From assembly GCA_026182355.1 (NCBI GenBank), contig JAPFBL010000035.1:930001-994000 (forward strand): a DNA stretch of 64,000 bases. The letters run 5' to 3'. The stretch comes from Hermatobates lingyangjiaoensis. Its lineage: Eukaryota > Arthropoda > Insecta > Hemiptera > Hermatobatidae. This document shows positions 11,901 through 22,735 of the stretch, piece after piece. A program made the position numbers and the translations under genes. Each line of letters opens with the position of its first letter. The stretch's first letter is position 1. Below the pieces are notes generated by a model. That model saw only the letters and a list, made by a program, of their open reading frames with translations. It did not search any database and was not told the origin of the DNA.

Positions 11901-13440
11901 TTGTCAGAGCCTTAGCCTCAGTTTTACTTCTGTAAGAGCCAAGAAGTTGAAAGGTGGTTTATATAAATTAGAATATATAATTCACAATTTGTAAATACGT
12001 ATATTAAATAAGATTTTAATTTTAAATATTTGGTTATATTTGTACAAATTTTTTCTACGAAGCCAAAAACAATTAATTAATTAAATTAATTATGTTAAGA
12101 ATTGTTTGTTAACAAAAACAATTATGTATCTTAATAAAGATTACATCTTTATTAAGTGAAATATATAGTTTTCGATTTCTTTTAGCTACATATTGTGTGG
12201 GAGTTTTTTACTTTGATATTAAAATATATATATATATATGTAAACTATTTTTTATATGGAAAAGGAGTTTTTGAATTGATGTGTTTTAATAAATAAGAAT
12301 TGTTTATATGGGAATAATTTCAGCATTGAGCCAAGTGTAAAATATAGAAATATTTATTATGAACGTAAATTATTAAATTTATAGTGAGAGTTTGGTTGAA
12401 GGTTTTGTTAAAATGAATAGAGGAACAAAAGGACTTTGATGTGGTTACATTGAGGTATAAAATCATTGAAGAATACCTTACCAACTGATAAATCGATGTA
12501 ACCATCATCTGAAATTAAAATAAAAATGACGGCTTAGTATTCCGACACTTTCTTAACATCAGAATAGTGGAATCGAACCCTCAAAATTTGATCGCATAAT
12601 AACATGGCTTAAGATGTCTGTGTGTAGTTGTTCGCAGGCATTTAACATAACTATAAATTTATAAATGTTTTATTATTTCTGTCAACAACCTTTACCAGCC
12701 AAACCACTAAGTGAATCCATAATTTCTTATCATTTCATAGTTTTATCAAATTTGTTATTGATTCTGTATTAATCATTAATCGAAAACTAATTTAAAGATA
12801 TTACAATGTAAAGTTACTACACAAAAAAATTAAACTCACGAATAAATATTTTAAGGACTTGTTTTAAAGAATAAAACTAATCAAATTAAGAATATAAAAC
12901 AAGTTTATACCAATGGCATGCTTTTACATCTACAATTAAACCATACAGTAGAATTAGACAGAGTTGTTTCTAAATTGAAAGTACTTTGGACCGGTCGTTA
13001 GTACAATACATTTAGGAAAAAAGTCAGATATCCTTAATGAAAGCATTATTTCGTGCAGTACTTTTATTTAACTACAAAACCACTTTGTATCGCCTGCGGT
13101 ACTCTTCTAGGAGTGGAAACTGCGCTTACTTAACTGTCGCCAATTTCAGTTCTGGGTGAGAAACATAAGGGGTCGATCTTAAAATGTTTTACTTGCATAC
13201 TGATAAGTGTGTTTCAATTACTCACTGTTAAATCATATATTTCTTATTAGTTGAACTGTGACTGCTAGTGCTCAGGGAAACTTGATATTCAGTTAAACTC
13301 CATGATTTAACTGGGGTAGTTAAATTAAGGATATAATATAATTGTATATTATATAATAATATAATATATATTAATTTTTATATATTAATATATTATTATA
13401 ATATATAAAAGATTATTATATATTAAGCAGAGATTATATT
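9000..13440. other. AT-rich stretch, nothing firm
   Basis: A degenerate PLE-like motif may lie near 9232-9290 (TTGATGATGT...GTCAAAACGTTC), and a B-box-like GGTTCGATTCC on the minus strand near 12573. 13330-13430 is an AT palindromic region. No gene recognised. Confidence 0.5.
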
Positions 13441-13470
13441 AAGGCTGAGGACTAAGCCCTTAAACAACCT

Positions 13471-13498
13471 GAAATAGGTGCGGCTGATCACCTATTTC
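13471..13498. repeat. 10-bp inverted repeat just past the exon donor
   Basis: GAAATAGGTG and CACCTATTTC flank an 8-base spacer, 125 bp into the intron that follows the cyclase exon at 13623-13949. The surrounding 60 bp are GC-richer than the intron. Role unknown. Confidence 0.4.
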
Positions 13499-13622
13499 GG
13501 CCCCAAGCTGAATCGCATGCCAAGCTACGGTATAAACACGGATTTAAAGGATACCCAAACCCAACACTTTATTGCAGGCAATGAAGGCCAGCCACACACT
13601 GATATGTTAGAATTATACTTAC

Positions 13623-13949
13623 TTGGCCGTAGAAAGGGAAGGAAGGAAGAGTGAAAGCATGAGCAGCTGCAAGCGCCACGTGGACTGTGGTGACTGTGGC
13701 GGCGGTGGCTAGAGAAAGAGGTGTTGAGAGAGGGAGTGCAGCATGGATAGCCACCAGCAGGGGGTGGAGGACCAAAGGTGCCAGAGGACTGCCGGGCAGC
13801 AGGAAGAGGGCAGCTGCAGCGACGAGGCAGCCTGTGCACAGGCCACCCCCGGGGCCAGGACCCAACACACAAGTGGCGAGAGCGGCAGCTATGAGCACCA
13901 TGATAAGCGAACCCATGACACCGAGCTCCCACTCAGTGGCGCGGCCATC
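13623..13949 (-). CDS. adenylate cyclase exon (rest of first membrane domain)
   Basis: Seen: minus-strand exon of exactly 109 codons between acceptor TGTTGCAG and a strong donor GTAAGT. It begins D-G-R-A-T-E-W-E-L-G, contains several hydrophobic segments rich in Ala/Leu/Val, a P-L-S-T-P-L-S-L turn, and ends S-F-P-F-Y-G-Q. GC is about 60% against roughly 30% around it. Known: in membrane adenylate cyclases TM4-TM6 include a 'LLP' turn and an H-L motif, followed by a Gln-Leu start of the next segment. Inference: TM2-TM6 of the cyclase begun at 31655-31779; both junction phases are 0. The acceptor's pyrimidine tract is poor. Downstream exons encoding the linker and C1 catalytic domain were not found below 13.6 kb and are probably outside the window. 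Confidence 0.6.
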
Positions 13950-13989
13950 CTGCAACATTCCATGATTGTAAAATACACCGAAAACAAAT

Positions 13990-14165
13990 GCGCCCCTATC
14001 AATGACCATGAAAACAAAGCAGCCCATGATGCTTAGCTTCCACTGAGTGTCACGACCAATATAGAACATTTTATGTTTGTTAAAAAATTACACGTGAAAT
14101 CCATTGCAGGAGCCATAAGTACTAAGTTCTCACTCAATGGTGCGGTAAATCTGAAACACTTCACC
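13990..14165 (-). pseudogene. two degenerate tandem copies of the 5' part of the cyclase exon
   Basis: Two segments upstream (in gene sense) of the exon at 13623-13949 resemble its acceptor region and first codons. One, near 14000-14070, reads G-R-D-T-Q-W-K-L-S-I-M-G beside the exon's G-R-A-T-E-W-E-L-G-V-M-G but has lost the acceptor AG. The other, near 14090-14160, keeps a TTTCAG but has an in-frame TGA. Spacing is about 90-110 bp. They look like decayed exon duplications. Use as alternative exons is unlikely because of these lesions. Confidence 0.55.
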
Positions 14166-14359
14166 TTATTGATAGTTACTGAACTATTATAAAGACCAGT
14201 ATTTATTCCATGTAGAATGTACCATTCTAATAGTAGAAGTAGACAAGTCATTGCATTGTTTAAATACGTCACTAAGCATGAACCTAGCAATCAACACTTA
14301 TATGGTACACTCATAGAAAGTTAGTTACTGAAAAACCATAGAGTGAGTTTATACTTGAC

Positions 14360-14640
14360 TTAGAATGTAGCGCGGTAAAGAGGGACAATGCCAGACGAGT
14401 TGGCAAGCTAACCTTAACGCATTAAGGCTTCCCACACAGCCCTTTCGCTCCAATCAGTCCTTCATTTAACTCTCCCAATATGACGCTAATGGTAATCGTC
14501 AGCCCCACTTTGACTTCTCTCCAGATGGGACAATTTCCTCGTCCAGCAGTCAATTTCCTTCATACTAACTGTTCTTCTCAGTGCCCACTGTCCTTCACTG
14601 AATACCTCTGCTTGAGTCAGCCATTAATAGGAAACACCAA
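14360..14640. promoter_or_regulatory. GC-richer intronic block, possible conserved non-coding element
   Basis: About 280 bp of balanced composition inside the long cyclase intron, close to the exon at 13.6-13.9 kb. It has no open frame, no repeat match within the window, and several ATTA/TAAT cores (for example GACGCTAATGGTAATCGTC). It stands out from AT-rich neighbours. Regulatory role is inference from composition and place only. Confidence 0.25.
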
Positions 14641-16310
14641 TAAATGTTGAAACACAACAAAAAAATATATCAGTAAAAATAAGTATTTTTGAAAAGGTAA
14701 AAAAGGTACAAAGCCCCGTATATCCATTTAAACAACAGAAAGTCAAAAGTTTAGTACGTGATTATCCTCTGTGTCTCATTCTATTTACTAAGAACATTTT
14801 CTCGTTTTCCATCACCACCTATTTCTCTGGCGTCCAAAGAATGAGTTTTTCCGTGTCTTTTCATTCTTTTTATTCCCTTGTTATATCTCTGATCGTAAAA
14901 ATGTAAGTCATATTATAGATAGGAGGTTATCTATGAATGTATGGTTGGTTATAGGTATAAATACAGAAAGAATATGTTTAATGATTACAATCACTTAGCT
15001 TATAGTTTTAAGTTTACTAACAAAAGAAGTACAGCATAATGAAACATTATCTGATCTTAAAGAAATTTAAAATTAATATACAACAGCTCAATAAGAACTG
15101 CCTTAAAGTTTTTTAAGATTTCGAGAACTTCCACCAAGTCACATAGAAAATGCTTCGAATGAAACAGGTAGATTATAAGATTTCGAATCGACTAAGTGTT
15201 TTTAGGTTAAAATGTTATTTGTTTTTAAAATATTTTAGTCTGAATAATTACAGACATTATGTTTTACAAACTGACATTTACTGATATACACCTAGATATG
15301 ATCTAAAGAGTCATCAATATAGAGCTCGTAGAAACGTTATATGTAATATTATTTTCGTTCAATAATAGGTTATTTCGTACATAGATTGTTAAAGTAAACA
15401 GCAATTTTACTAAAGATTCTAAATGTTCTAACAAATTTTGATGTGATTACACAACGTAAAAATCAGATAAATAAATTATATATATTTTTTACGAACTTTC
15501 TTTATGTAGTTTCAAAACATTTATAGTTATGTAGAGACATTGTTCAATTTGTTGTAGTCGTGTGGAAATAAAAAACAATCCTCGATTTCATGGAACGAAC
15601 ATTTAGTTTAGGAAAGAAGTTCGCAAAGCACTGCAATTAAAAAAAAATGTTTTTATATTGTGAACACAATGTAATTTTTTTAGCTATCCACTAAAGGTTC
15701 TATAAAATAGTGTTCAACAATTAAATATGATAAAAGTAAGATGTGTTGATTAAGTTTTCACACTATTGACAGAAGTAGGTTTTTGGCAAAGAGCTTCAAA
15801 GGTCTACTTTGTCGGATTGATTACCGTGTGACAAGTTTTTTTCTACTTTAAAGTCCCTTTAGATTCGTAAATAAAAGTTAATCTTGCCAGCTACTCTGGG
15901 TAAAACATGTTGAATGTTCCAAATAACTCATAGACTTGGCTCGTTTTTAAACTGTTAACAAGTTTGATACCAACTAGAGTTGTAAGATCCAATTTGAATC
16001 CAATTTAACTTCGTTTAAACAAGACCGGGATAAGATTGAGTAATTTCATGTGACACTGATGGATCGCACTTCTATTTGAAGGGAAGTTGATAGCATCGAG
16101 ACTGCAAGCTGCTTCTTATGCGCTACTTTGTGACTTCATTCAAAACCAATTTATGACTTCCAACCTACCGAGTAAATCTTACCCTCATTCTTTTTCTATT
16201 TTTTTTTTAAAACTAAATCTTGGATGATTTTTAAAAGTGAACGATGATAAAACGTTACGAAACGGATGGAAAATCCAGTATAAACTCAGACACATAACTA
16301 TATAAAAAAC

Positions 16311-16400
16311 AAACTTAGTCTCTGATTTTTGGCTCTAATAGTCATCAATAGAGGAAGAGGGAGTTCAAACGTTCCTGTTCGGCAACGGTAGTTGAAGATC
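16311..16400 (-). mobile_element. degenerate PLE family-A terminus
   Basis: AACTTAGTCTCTGATTTTTG and GTCATCAATAGAGGAAGAGG parallel the minus-strand family-A termini at 6.3 and 56.9 kb, with a scrambled stem II. Confidence 0.4.
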
Positions 16401-16543
16401 AATCAAATTTGAACTAATACAAAAACGGGGTGTTTTGAAGTTTCCTCACAATAGGAAAATACCAAGGTAATTATGTATATTAATTAAATAATGTAATATA
16501 ATTATGTTTCATATTATTGTAATTAAATTCTGTATTGATGTAA

Positions 16544-16579
16544 CTCTGAAGATGTCTATGAATATAGACGAAACGTCGG
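16544..16579 (+). ncRNA. hammerhead-like motif, ACGU-C type
   Basis: Core CUGAAGA, extra U, stem II GUCUAU-GAAU-AUAGAC (6 perfect pairs), GAA, ACGU, C, GGC. Stem I is weak (CU/GG). A GGACCAAACCTCGAT tail like those of other termini and (TA)n (16674-16694) follow. Confidence 0.55.
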
Positions 16580-16699
16580 CTTAAAGGTGTTGAATTATTG
16601 AAGCTGGACCAAACCTCGATAAAAATGAAAAATAGTTTTAAATATTTGTGGTCGAGATAAGGAAAACATTCGATTATATATATATATATATATAATCTT

Positions 16700-16960
16700 T
16701 AAACCATTAGGAAATAAATCAGAAAAATGACAAAGATCTTTCAATCAAAACAAGTGGTCTTTGTCAGAGTCAAACTGATACTGAAACAAATGATGTAGAA
16801 AAATGTGGTGCGGAGTTGAGAAAAGTGGGAGGCAACAGAGGTTTTTTAAAGGTTGTAAAGTGCAGAAAAGGGACTATTTAAGTACTAATATACCTGCAAC
16901 TGAGCTCCTGAGCTTAATCCATAAAGAACTAGTTAATTCTTCCCTCCCCTATCTACCATT
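16700..16960 (-). mobile_element. PLE family-B terminus, decayed
   Basis: Minus strand: CUGACAAAGACCACUUGUUU, then GAUUGAAAGAUCUUUGUC, preceded in element sense by CTTTTAAAA- and CTTTTCTCAACTCC-like sequence that matches 17940-18060 on the plus strand. It abuts (TA)n at its left edge. Confidence 0.6.
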
Positions 16961-17219
16961 CCTATAATTGAGTTAATTAAGTGATATGTTGTTGATTGTC
17001 TTTTTCAATTTGAAAATAACTTTTAGAAACAAAAATTTTGTCTTGCAATGGGTAATTGCTTATCCTCTCTCCTGAGTAATTTATATGGAACTTTTTGAAA
17101 CTAAAATGTTAACTTCAGTTTGGCCTAATTAAGTTAAATGGTTCAGATATAATAAGGGATATAATGTGGATGTATCTCAGATCAATGAATAAAGATGCCT
17201 TTCTATTAAATTTAAATTA

Positions 17220-18125
17220 ATTAGTGCCGCCTATTCAATTCACAATGGAAGCAGAAGTTGAAATTTACCCTTCTTAGATATCTTTATCCATAAATTACCT
17301 AAACAGTTACGTCTTATTGTAAATAAAAAACTTGGTAATGCACCAGCGTATGTCCTTTTTATTCTTCCTATCCAAGAAATGTGAAAATATCTCTTTTTAC
17401 ACTTATGCCTCTCAGAGCTTTAGAGGGAGAGAATAAAGCTTCAGAGGGTTCTAAAAACTCTTTCTTCAATGGTTTAACAGAATCCTGTTCAATGTCAAAT
17501 ATCATAGTATTACAGCATCATGAACCATCAAAATCTTGTTTTTATTCTAGTTTTTTAAAATGTAATAACGTAGGCAATGCGTTAATTAAAATCTCTCCCT
17601 TGGAACTAGAGTGCAATTAATCTGGTATTTATCAGATCTAGTGTAAAATGCTGTCAAAATGTATAGGGGTCAAACTGGCAGATCATTGAAACACAGTGTC
17701 AAACAACAACCATAAAACGTTGCTGAAGGAGAAAGTAGCGCCTATTCTTGCTTTTAAATAATAGCAATCATGATATAAATCGGATAGAAGCTAAAATGAG
17801 TACGTAAGAAATATTGGTTTCATATAGATCAAATGCTATATGCATAGTAATGGTTATTCAAGCTCAATTCATATTGAGGAGAGCTTGTTTATCCACAAGA
17901 ATTATCAGCAAGCAGATAGTTAGTTACTAGTTTTTTTCTGAACTTTTTTTGTTAACCTTGACTTACCATCCCAGCCCTTTGCTCTCTTTCCTACACTAAG
18001 ACCTTTAAAACACTTCTCCCATTCTTCTCAACCCAACACCACATGTTTTTACATTACTTGTTCCAGTATCAGTTTAAATCTAACGAAGACCACTTGTTTT
18101 AGTTAAAAGATCTTAGTCATTTTAG
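17220..18125 (+). pseudogene. decayed PLE body with family-B terminus
   Basis: RT remnant at 17230-17310: P-I-Q-F-T-M-E-A-E-V-E, then after a frameshift P-F-L-D-I-F-I-H-K (compare PLE 'IKFTME...LPFLDV'). GIY-YIG remnant at 17620-17700: G-I-Y-Q-I, a stop, then Y-R-G-Q-T-G-R-S-L-K. The C-terminal H-D-I-N-R-I-E-A-K segment follows at 17770-17800. A family-B terminus with a degenerate hammerhead core (CUAACGA...AGAUCU) lies at 18077-18117. Several stops and frameshifts. Confidence 0.75.
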
Positions 18126-18312
18126 GATTAATGATGTGTCATTCGAATAGCTTAACTTTCTAAATTGTTTTAATACTATAATACAAATAGTTTGTTCAAT
18201 TTCAAATATTCCTACTTTTACATTTGATAAAGATTTTAAATAAAATGCGGAAACTAACCGCATTCCGCCTATCTATTTTAGTTATTTATCTATCCTACGG
18301 TCGATAATTTAA

Positions 18313-18361
<49 letters not shown>

Positions 18362-18498
18362 AGATTTCACAATGAAACGTGAAATAAAAATGAATTGAAA
18401 AATGAACAATCAAAAACGTGAAAAAAAAGATCTAAATATTTTTTCAGGCTCTTTACTGTGGTTCAGACGTTGATATATATATATAATTATATATAACA

Positions 18499-18710
18499 AT
18501 CATGATATAAATCGGATAGAAGCTAAAATGAGTACGTAAGAAATATCGGTTTCATATAGATTAAATGGTATAAGCATAATAATGGTTATTCAAGCTCAAT
18601 TCAGTATTGACGAGAGAAATAGTGTACAATGTGCTTGGTCTCCCTTTCTATTTTCTCTTGAAGACGGATTACCCGAAAATTTTAGTCTGTAAGTGTGTTT
18701 CTTTTACTTT
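18499..18710 (+). pseudogene. PLE GIY-YIG C-terminal fragment fused to family-A terminus
   Basis: 18499-18615 repeats 17762-17877 (about 93% identity by eye), the end of the PLE coding region. Directly after it comes a different terminus, family A (GTGCTTGGTCTCCC..., UUGAAGACGG, GAAAAUUUUAG, AAGTGTGTTTC). The left edge abuts (TA)n at 18474-18496. Confidence 0.65.
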
Positions 18711-18719
18711 CTGTGCTAC

Positions 18720-18911
18720 CCATCTTCAATTTTGAACTGTTATATATATTTCACTCAAAATTCCTGAGGGACTCTTCGCTCTTCGCACCTCCTGATGATG
18801 ACGATGGTCGAAATATCGATGTGAGTTTTGTCTGTGTCTTTCTGTGTGTTTCCTTCGTTTTGAATTTATTTTATTTTAAAAAAGTCCGCTGGACCGTTTC
18901 TTTTAATTGTG

Positions 18912-18912
<1 letters not shown>
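18720..18912 (+). mobile_element. PLE terminus (pLTR-like) upstream of the RT body
   Basis: Contains a hammerhead-like core (18786-18823), a GTGAGTTTTGTCTGTGTC-type tail and a GTCC-GCT-GGAC hairpin (18884-18894), then runs into (TA)n at 18913. The terminus after the RT body (20690-20790) matches it (TCGAAATATCGNTGTGAG). The order terminus, (TA)n, truncated body, terminus, (TA)n is the partial tandem arrangement known for PLEs. Confidence 0.75.
18786..18823 (+). ncRNA. hammerhead-ribozyme-like motif, AUAU-C type
   Basis: Stem I CACCUC/GAUGUG (five pairs, one mismatch), core CUGAUGA, extra U, stem II GAC-GAUG-GUC, GAA, stem III AUAU (self-complementary), then C as the cleavage-site base (NUH = AUC). 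All invariant core bases are present; the extra base after CUGAUGA is non-standard. Cleavage activity is not shown. Confidence 0.55.

Positions 18913-18961
<49 letters not shown>
18913..18961. repeat. (TA)n array between PLE terminus and truncated RT
   Basis: About 24 TA units. It joins a PLE 3' terminus to the RT reading frame at the conserved S-Y-C-K-D-S region, so it marks a truncation/insertion junction rather than a chance microsatellite. Confidence 0.95.
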
Positions 18962-18963
<2 letters not shown>

Positions 18964-20394
18964 TACTGTAAAGACAGTTTCCACTTCCTCAATCTCCTCA
19001 ATAACTTCTCGATACCACCCAACCTCACCCATCCCCTCCTCATGGTTACTATGGACGTCACCTCTGTGTATACTAATATTGAACACAGTGAGGGACTGAA
19101 TTCCCTTCGTTACTTTCTTGAACTCAGAACTCCCCCCCTCACTCCTTCTACCAATTTTCTAGTTTCCTTAGCCGAATTTGTCCTGAAGCATAATGCCTTC
19201 CAGTTTGATGGTGCCTTTTACCTTCAAACCAAGGGTACTGCGATGGGCACTATTATGGCTCCTTCTTTTGCTAATTTGTTCTTGGCCAAATTAGAGCAAT
19301 CTTTTCTATCTGATCGTCAATTCCTTCCCCTTCTTTATACTCGCTACATTGACGATATCTTCTTCATTTGGCCACATGGTACCCATGAGTTAAACCTCTT
19401 CCTACTTTCCTTCCAAAACTTTTCTTCCTCCATCTCCTTCACCCACCAAGTGTCCAGCAATAAAATTACATTCCTTGATGTTGATGTCACCCTCAACAAT
19501 AGCAGTTTCTCCACCTCTGTACATATAAAACCTACGAATGCACAGCAGTACCTCAACTACAGTAGTTGCCATCCCACCCACATCAAAAAAGCAATCCCCA
19601 GATCCCTTTCCATTCGCATCCACAGGATTTGTAATAACTTGAAAAACCGTAGTTCCCATATTAACAGTTTAAAAGAAAAATTAGTTGATCGTGGCTACCC
19701 TTCTAATGTCATTGATAGTCGTGTCGTGCCGGCTGAAATAGTTCACCGGCACGTACCGAGAAAAGACCACACTGATAGTGTTTTCCTGATATCCACTTTT
19801 TTCCCTGGTGCTCATAGGATTGGCTCAGTTATTAAGGAGTTTTTCCCATTGCTCTCCTCTTCTTCTTCTACCTCGTCTATTTTTCCTGAAGCCCCCTCCT
19901 TATCATATCGCAAACCACCGAACCTCAGAGGCATTTTCTCCCATCACTCTCCCTTGAACCCTGCACTTGGGAGGGGAATGGTGGAGTGCGGACGGAGCAG
20001 ATGCCAAACCTGTCTTATCATAAACCCTAATCCCTTTTTTACTTCCCCCCATAGCAACATTAACTACCCTTGTCCTCCCCACACCTCATGCACATCGGTT
20101 AATTGCGTTTACCGTTTGGACTGCACCCAGTGTGATGCATTCTACGTTGGTATGGCCTCTACGCAGCTCAACTTGCGTATGAATGGTCACAGGGCTTCCG
20201 TTGGTCAACGCAAAAACCTCCCTATTGCTATCCACTCTAATTCCCATGGACTGGATTTTAATCACTGCTTCCGGGTCCAAGTCCTTAATCATATCCCTGT
20301 TCCGTCTTCTCGGGTTACTCTAAGAGCTTCAGAGGAGGCAATTATCTGTCTTCTCAAAGCTCGCTCTCCTCCTGGCCTTAACTTGTACCGTTAA
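18962..20394 (+). CDS. Penelope-like element polyprotein, 5'-truncated (RT + GIY-YIG)
   Basis: About 477 codons, open to TAA at 20394. Known PLE hallmarks, in order: M-D-V-T-S-V-Y-T-N-I (RT motif A, near 19049), K-G-T-A-M-G-T-I-M-A-P-S-F-A-N-L, Y-I-D-D-I-F-F-I-W (catalytic Asp pair, 19345-19371), I-T-F-L-D-V-D-V, a Cys cluster C-G-R-S-R-C-Q-T-C near 19988, then GIY-YIG (C-V-Y-R-L-D-C...F-Y-V-G-M-A...L-R-M-N-G-H-R, 20100-20190). The N-terminal domain and first RT motifs are missing: the frame runs upstream straight into (TA)n, giving meaningless Ile-Tyr repeats, so no true start exists here. No frameshift or stop was seen in the kept part, so the copy is fairly young. Its 3' end carries the terminus at 20620-20790. 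Confidence 0.93.
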
Positions 20395-20620
20395 TTTAAT
20401 TTTTTTTTATATTATTTTTAATTTTTTTTTATATTTTTTTTATTATTTTATTTTATTTTTTATTTTTTATTTATTTATTTTTATTTTTTATTTTATTTTA
20501 TTTTATTTATTTTTTTAAATTGTTTATTGCTTCATTTACTATTCTTCTCCTTCTGTTATTTTTATTTGCTTTTATTTGTTCTTTTTAGTTATTTTTCTCT
20601 CTGTAGTTAGTAGCTTACCT
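20395..20620 (+). mobile_element. PLE 3' untranslated T/A-rich region
   Basis: Follows the PLE stop codon: long runs of TTTTTATTTTATTTT type, low complexity, then unique sequence leading into the GC-richer terminus. No coding potential. Confidence 0.6.
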
Positions 20621-20782
20621 GGGACGGCCGACAGAGTGCGTGCGTGTTCGTTTGCATTCGGCCTACCTCTCAGTTAGCTTCAGCTACTCAAAGGGACTAC
20701 TTCTACCCGATGACGACGACTGTCGAAATATCGTTGTGAGTCTTTTGTGTGTATCTTTATTTGTTTTTTCTCTTTCATGTGT

Positions 20783-20790
<8 letters not shown>
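20621..20790 (+). mobile_element. PLE 3' terminus
   Basis: GC-richer segment (GGGACGGCCGACAGAGTGCG) followed by the hammerhead-like core at 20703-20738 and a GTGAGTCTTTTGTGTG tail, ending at (TA)n from 20787. It pairs with the upstream terminus at 18720-18912. Confidence 0.7.
20703..20738 (+). ncRNA. hammerhead-like motif, AUAU-C type, mutated core
   Basis: Same layout as 18786-18823: core CCGAUGA (U4 to C), extra C, stem II GAC-GACU-GUC, GAA, AUAU, C. Stem I is weak (CUAC/GUUG). The U4 change predicts loss of activity. Confidence 0.45.
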
Positions 20791-20820
<30 letters not shown>

Positions 20821-20842
20821 AAACGGTCCACAAGGACTATAA

Positions 20843-21010
20843 AACTTTAAATTACACAAAGCACGACACAGAAAAGAGAATACAAAGGAAACTTACAGAA
20901 TTCAATATTTCGAACTGTTGTTTTTGTTCGAACAACAGTTCGAAGTATTGAATTCTGTAAGTTTTCTTTGTATTCTCTTTTCTGTGTCGTGCTTTGTGTA
21001 ATTTAAAGTT
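20843..21010. mobile_element. inverted repeat, head-to-head PLE termini
   Basis: Two 80-bp arms (20843-20922 and 20931-21010), almost identical, 8-base spacer, bounded by (TA)n on both sides (20787-20818 and 21011-21031). A GUCC-UUGU-GGAC hairpin lies outside the left arm (20826-20837, minus). No CUGANGA core is visible here, so this is a different or decayed terminus type. Confidence 0.7.
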
Positions 21011-21034
21011 ATATATATATATATATATATACAT

Positions 21035-22697
21035 TAATCTTCACAATAGCTGGATTGGCAGTAATTGTCAAAAGTATGATGGAAAAGTATATACAATTTG
21101 AACTATATATTATGATCAAAAGGGTTTGAGGTCAACACTAACAAAACTAAAAGTGACCCTTTATTAATAAAACATTAATTAGCACTAGAGACTCTTCTAG
21201 TATATGAAACACCGACCTTCAAAATCAGGTTTTAACTGAAACTATTAACAATAAAATTTTAATAACAAAAATTTAAGAAAACGAAAAGAAGATTTGAAGT
21301 ATGTTTTAAAGTTAACTGACTAACTGAAAGGGAGAAGGTAGGGATAGATAGTGGATGTAGGGGATGGCTCAAGCTGAGCAGTGACCTTCAGTTGAGCCTT
21401 GTGGGTTTTCCTAATTATCGAAATAATTTAAAATCAACGGGGAAATTCTCATTACTAGGTAGCAGCATATTTAAATCAATTTTTTGAAATGTGTGAATTG
21501 GTCTTTGTTACTTGACGTACAATATGGACTATTAAATATTTTTGGACACGATTATATTGTAGCGCATGGTTCCTTCAGCAAGCATCTGTATTGTGAGAAA
21601 TATTTTATGACTGTCGTTAGAATACTTTTTAAGTCGTCAGCATTACTTTATCACAGTCGAAAGATAAAGAGTAAAACGCCTAAATATTGGTTAGATTAAA
21701 CGTCTAGATTAGATTACCTTAGATTTAGCCAATCCAATGTACATTGATTAGTGGGTTGTAGTTATCAGATTCACAAGTATACTGGTAGACTTAATGACTA
21801 GGTTCAAGCTCCGGGTGTCAGCTCTATATCTATTGCATGAAAATAACAGCCAAGTCTTTAAAGTTGTATGGTGTGCGACAAGGTCCAGTCTGCTTTCTAG
21901 TTCACATTTATTAGATTACTATGTACTCTTTTTCTGAAATTTTGCTCAATATGCTTGTACTTACTACAGTCCCAGTTATAAAGGCATATAGAAAAGCCAG
22001 AAGCACAAATTTCCAAATTCCTGTTATAACATTTTTTTAGTTATAACTTGACTGTTTTACTTGATTTGTAATTTAATTACTTCATATTGAAATAGTTATT
22101 GACTGGTTGATCAAGCAAATTTTCCAGTCCAGGTGTAGAAGGTGTAGTCACTACAGTGAATGGATGCCCTATACTAGTATACATGCGTTTATTCTTTATT
22201 TCTAAACTTTTTCAGACTTTGTTTTTTTTGCTATTTCAGCAAAGTCGAAATGAATGCAAAGAAGTGTTGAAATAATGGATATTTTATTCAATACGACACA
22301 GAGCATGACATTCTTCTTTGAGCATTATTTTCTATTGCCATTTTGAGCATAGTTACTCAGTTTAACTCCCATCTTTACGTAAATGCAACTTAAAAGACAG
22401 TCTAAGTGTCTCACAAAATAAAACTCCTTATAAGTTTTCTTCTTTTGAAAAAAAAAAAAGAACATTCAAAAATATTTCAACAAAATTCATACTCCTGTAA
22501 ATTTGCTTTACTCATTTTCTAGAGTTTCCCTTTTCATAGACTTCATATTAAAGTTTATATGTGATAATGTGTTTATGTGCTGGTGATATACTGTTTCTCT
22601 TGTTTTCTCTTCTTAGTAAATCAATGAAGAGAGTTTTCTAGAAGCGTTGTTATGAGGCTTGATTTGGACTTGGAATTCTTAACGATTCCTGAGATTG

Positions 22698-22735
<38 letters not shown>

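Noticed and set aside
13687..14036. Plus-strand ORFs of 92 and 97 codons
   Set aside because: Shadows of the GC-rich minus-strand cyclase exon; no hydrophobic pattern or splice logic on this strand.
18907..18961. ATG and Ile-Tyr repeats at the start of the long PLE frame
   Set aside because: They are translation of (TA)n; the real N-terminus is missing, so I start the coding feature at 18962.
19344..20292. Minus-strand ORFs of 68-85 codons
   Set aside because: Shadows of the PLE coding frame.
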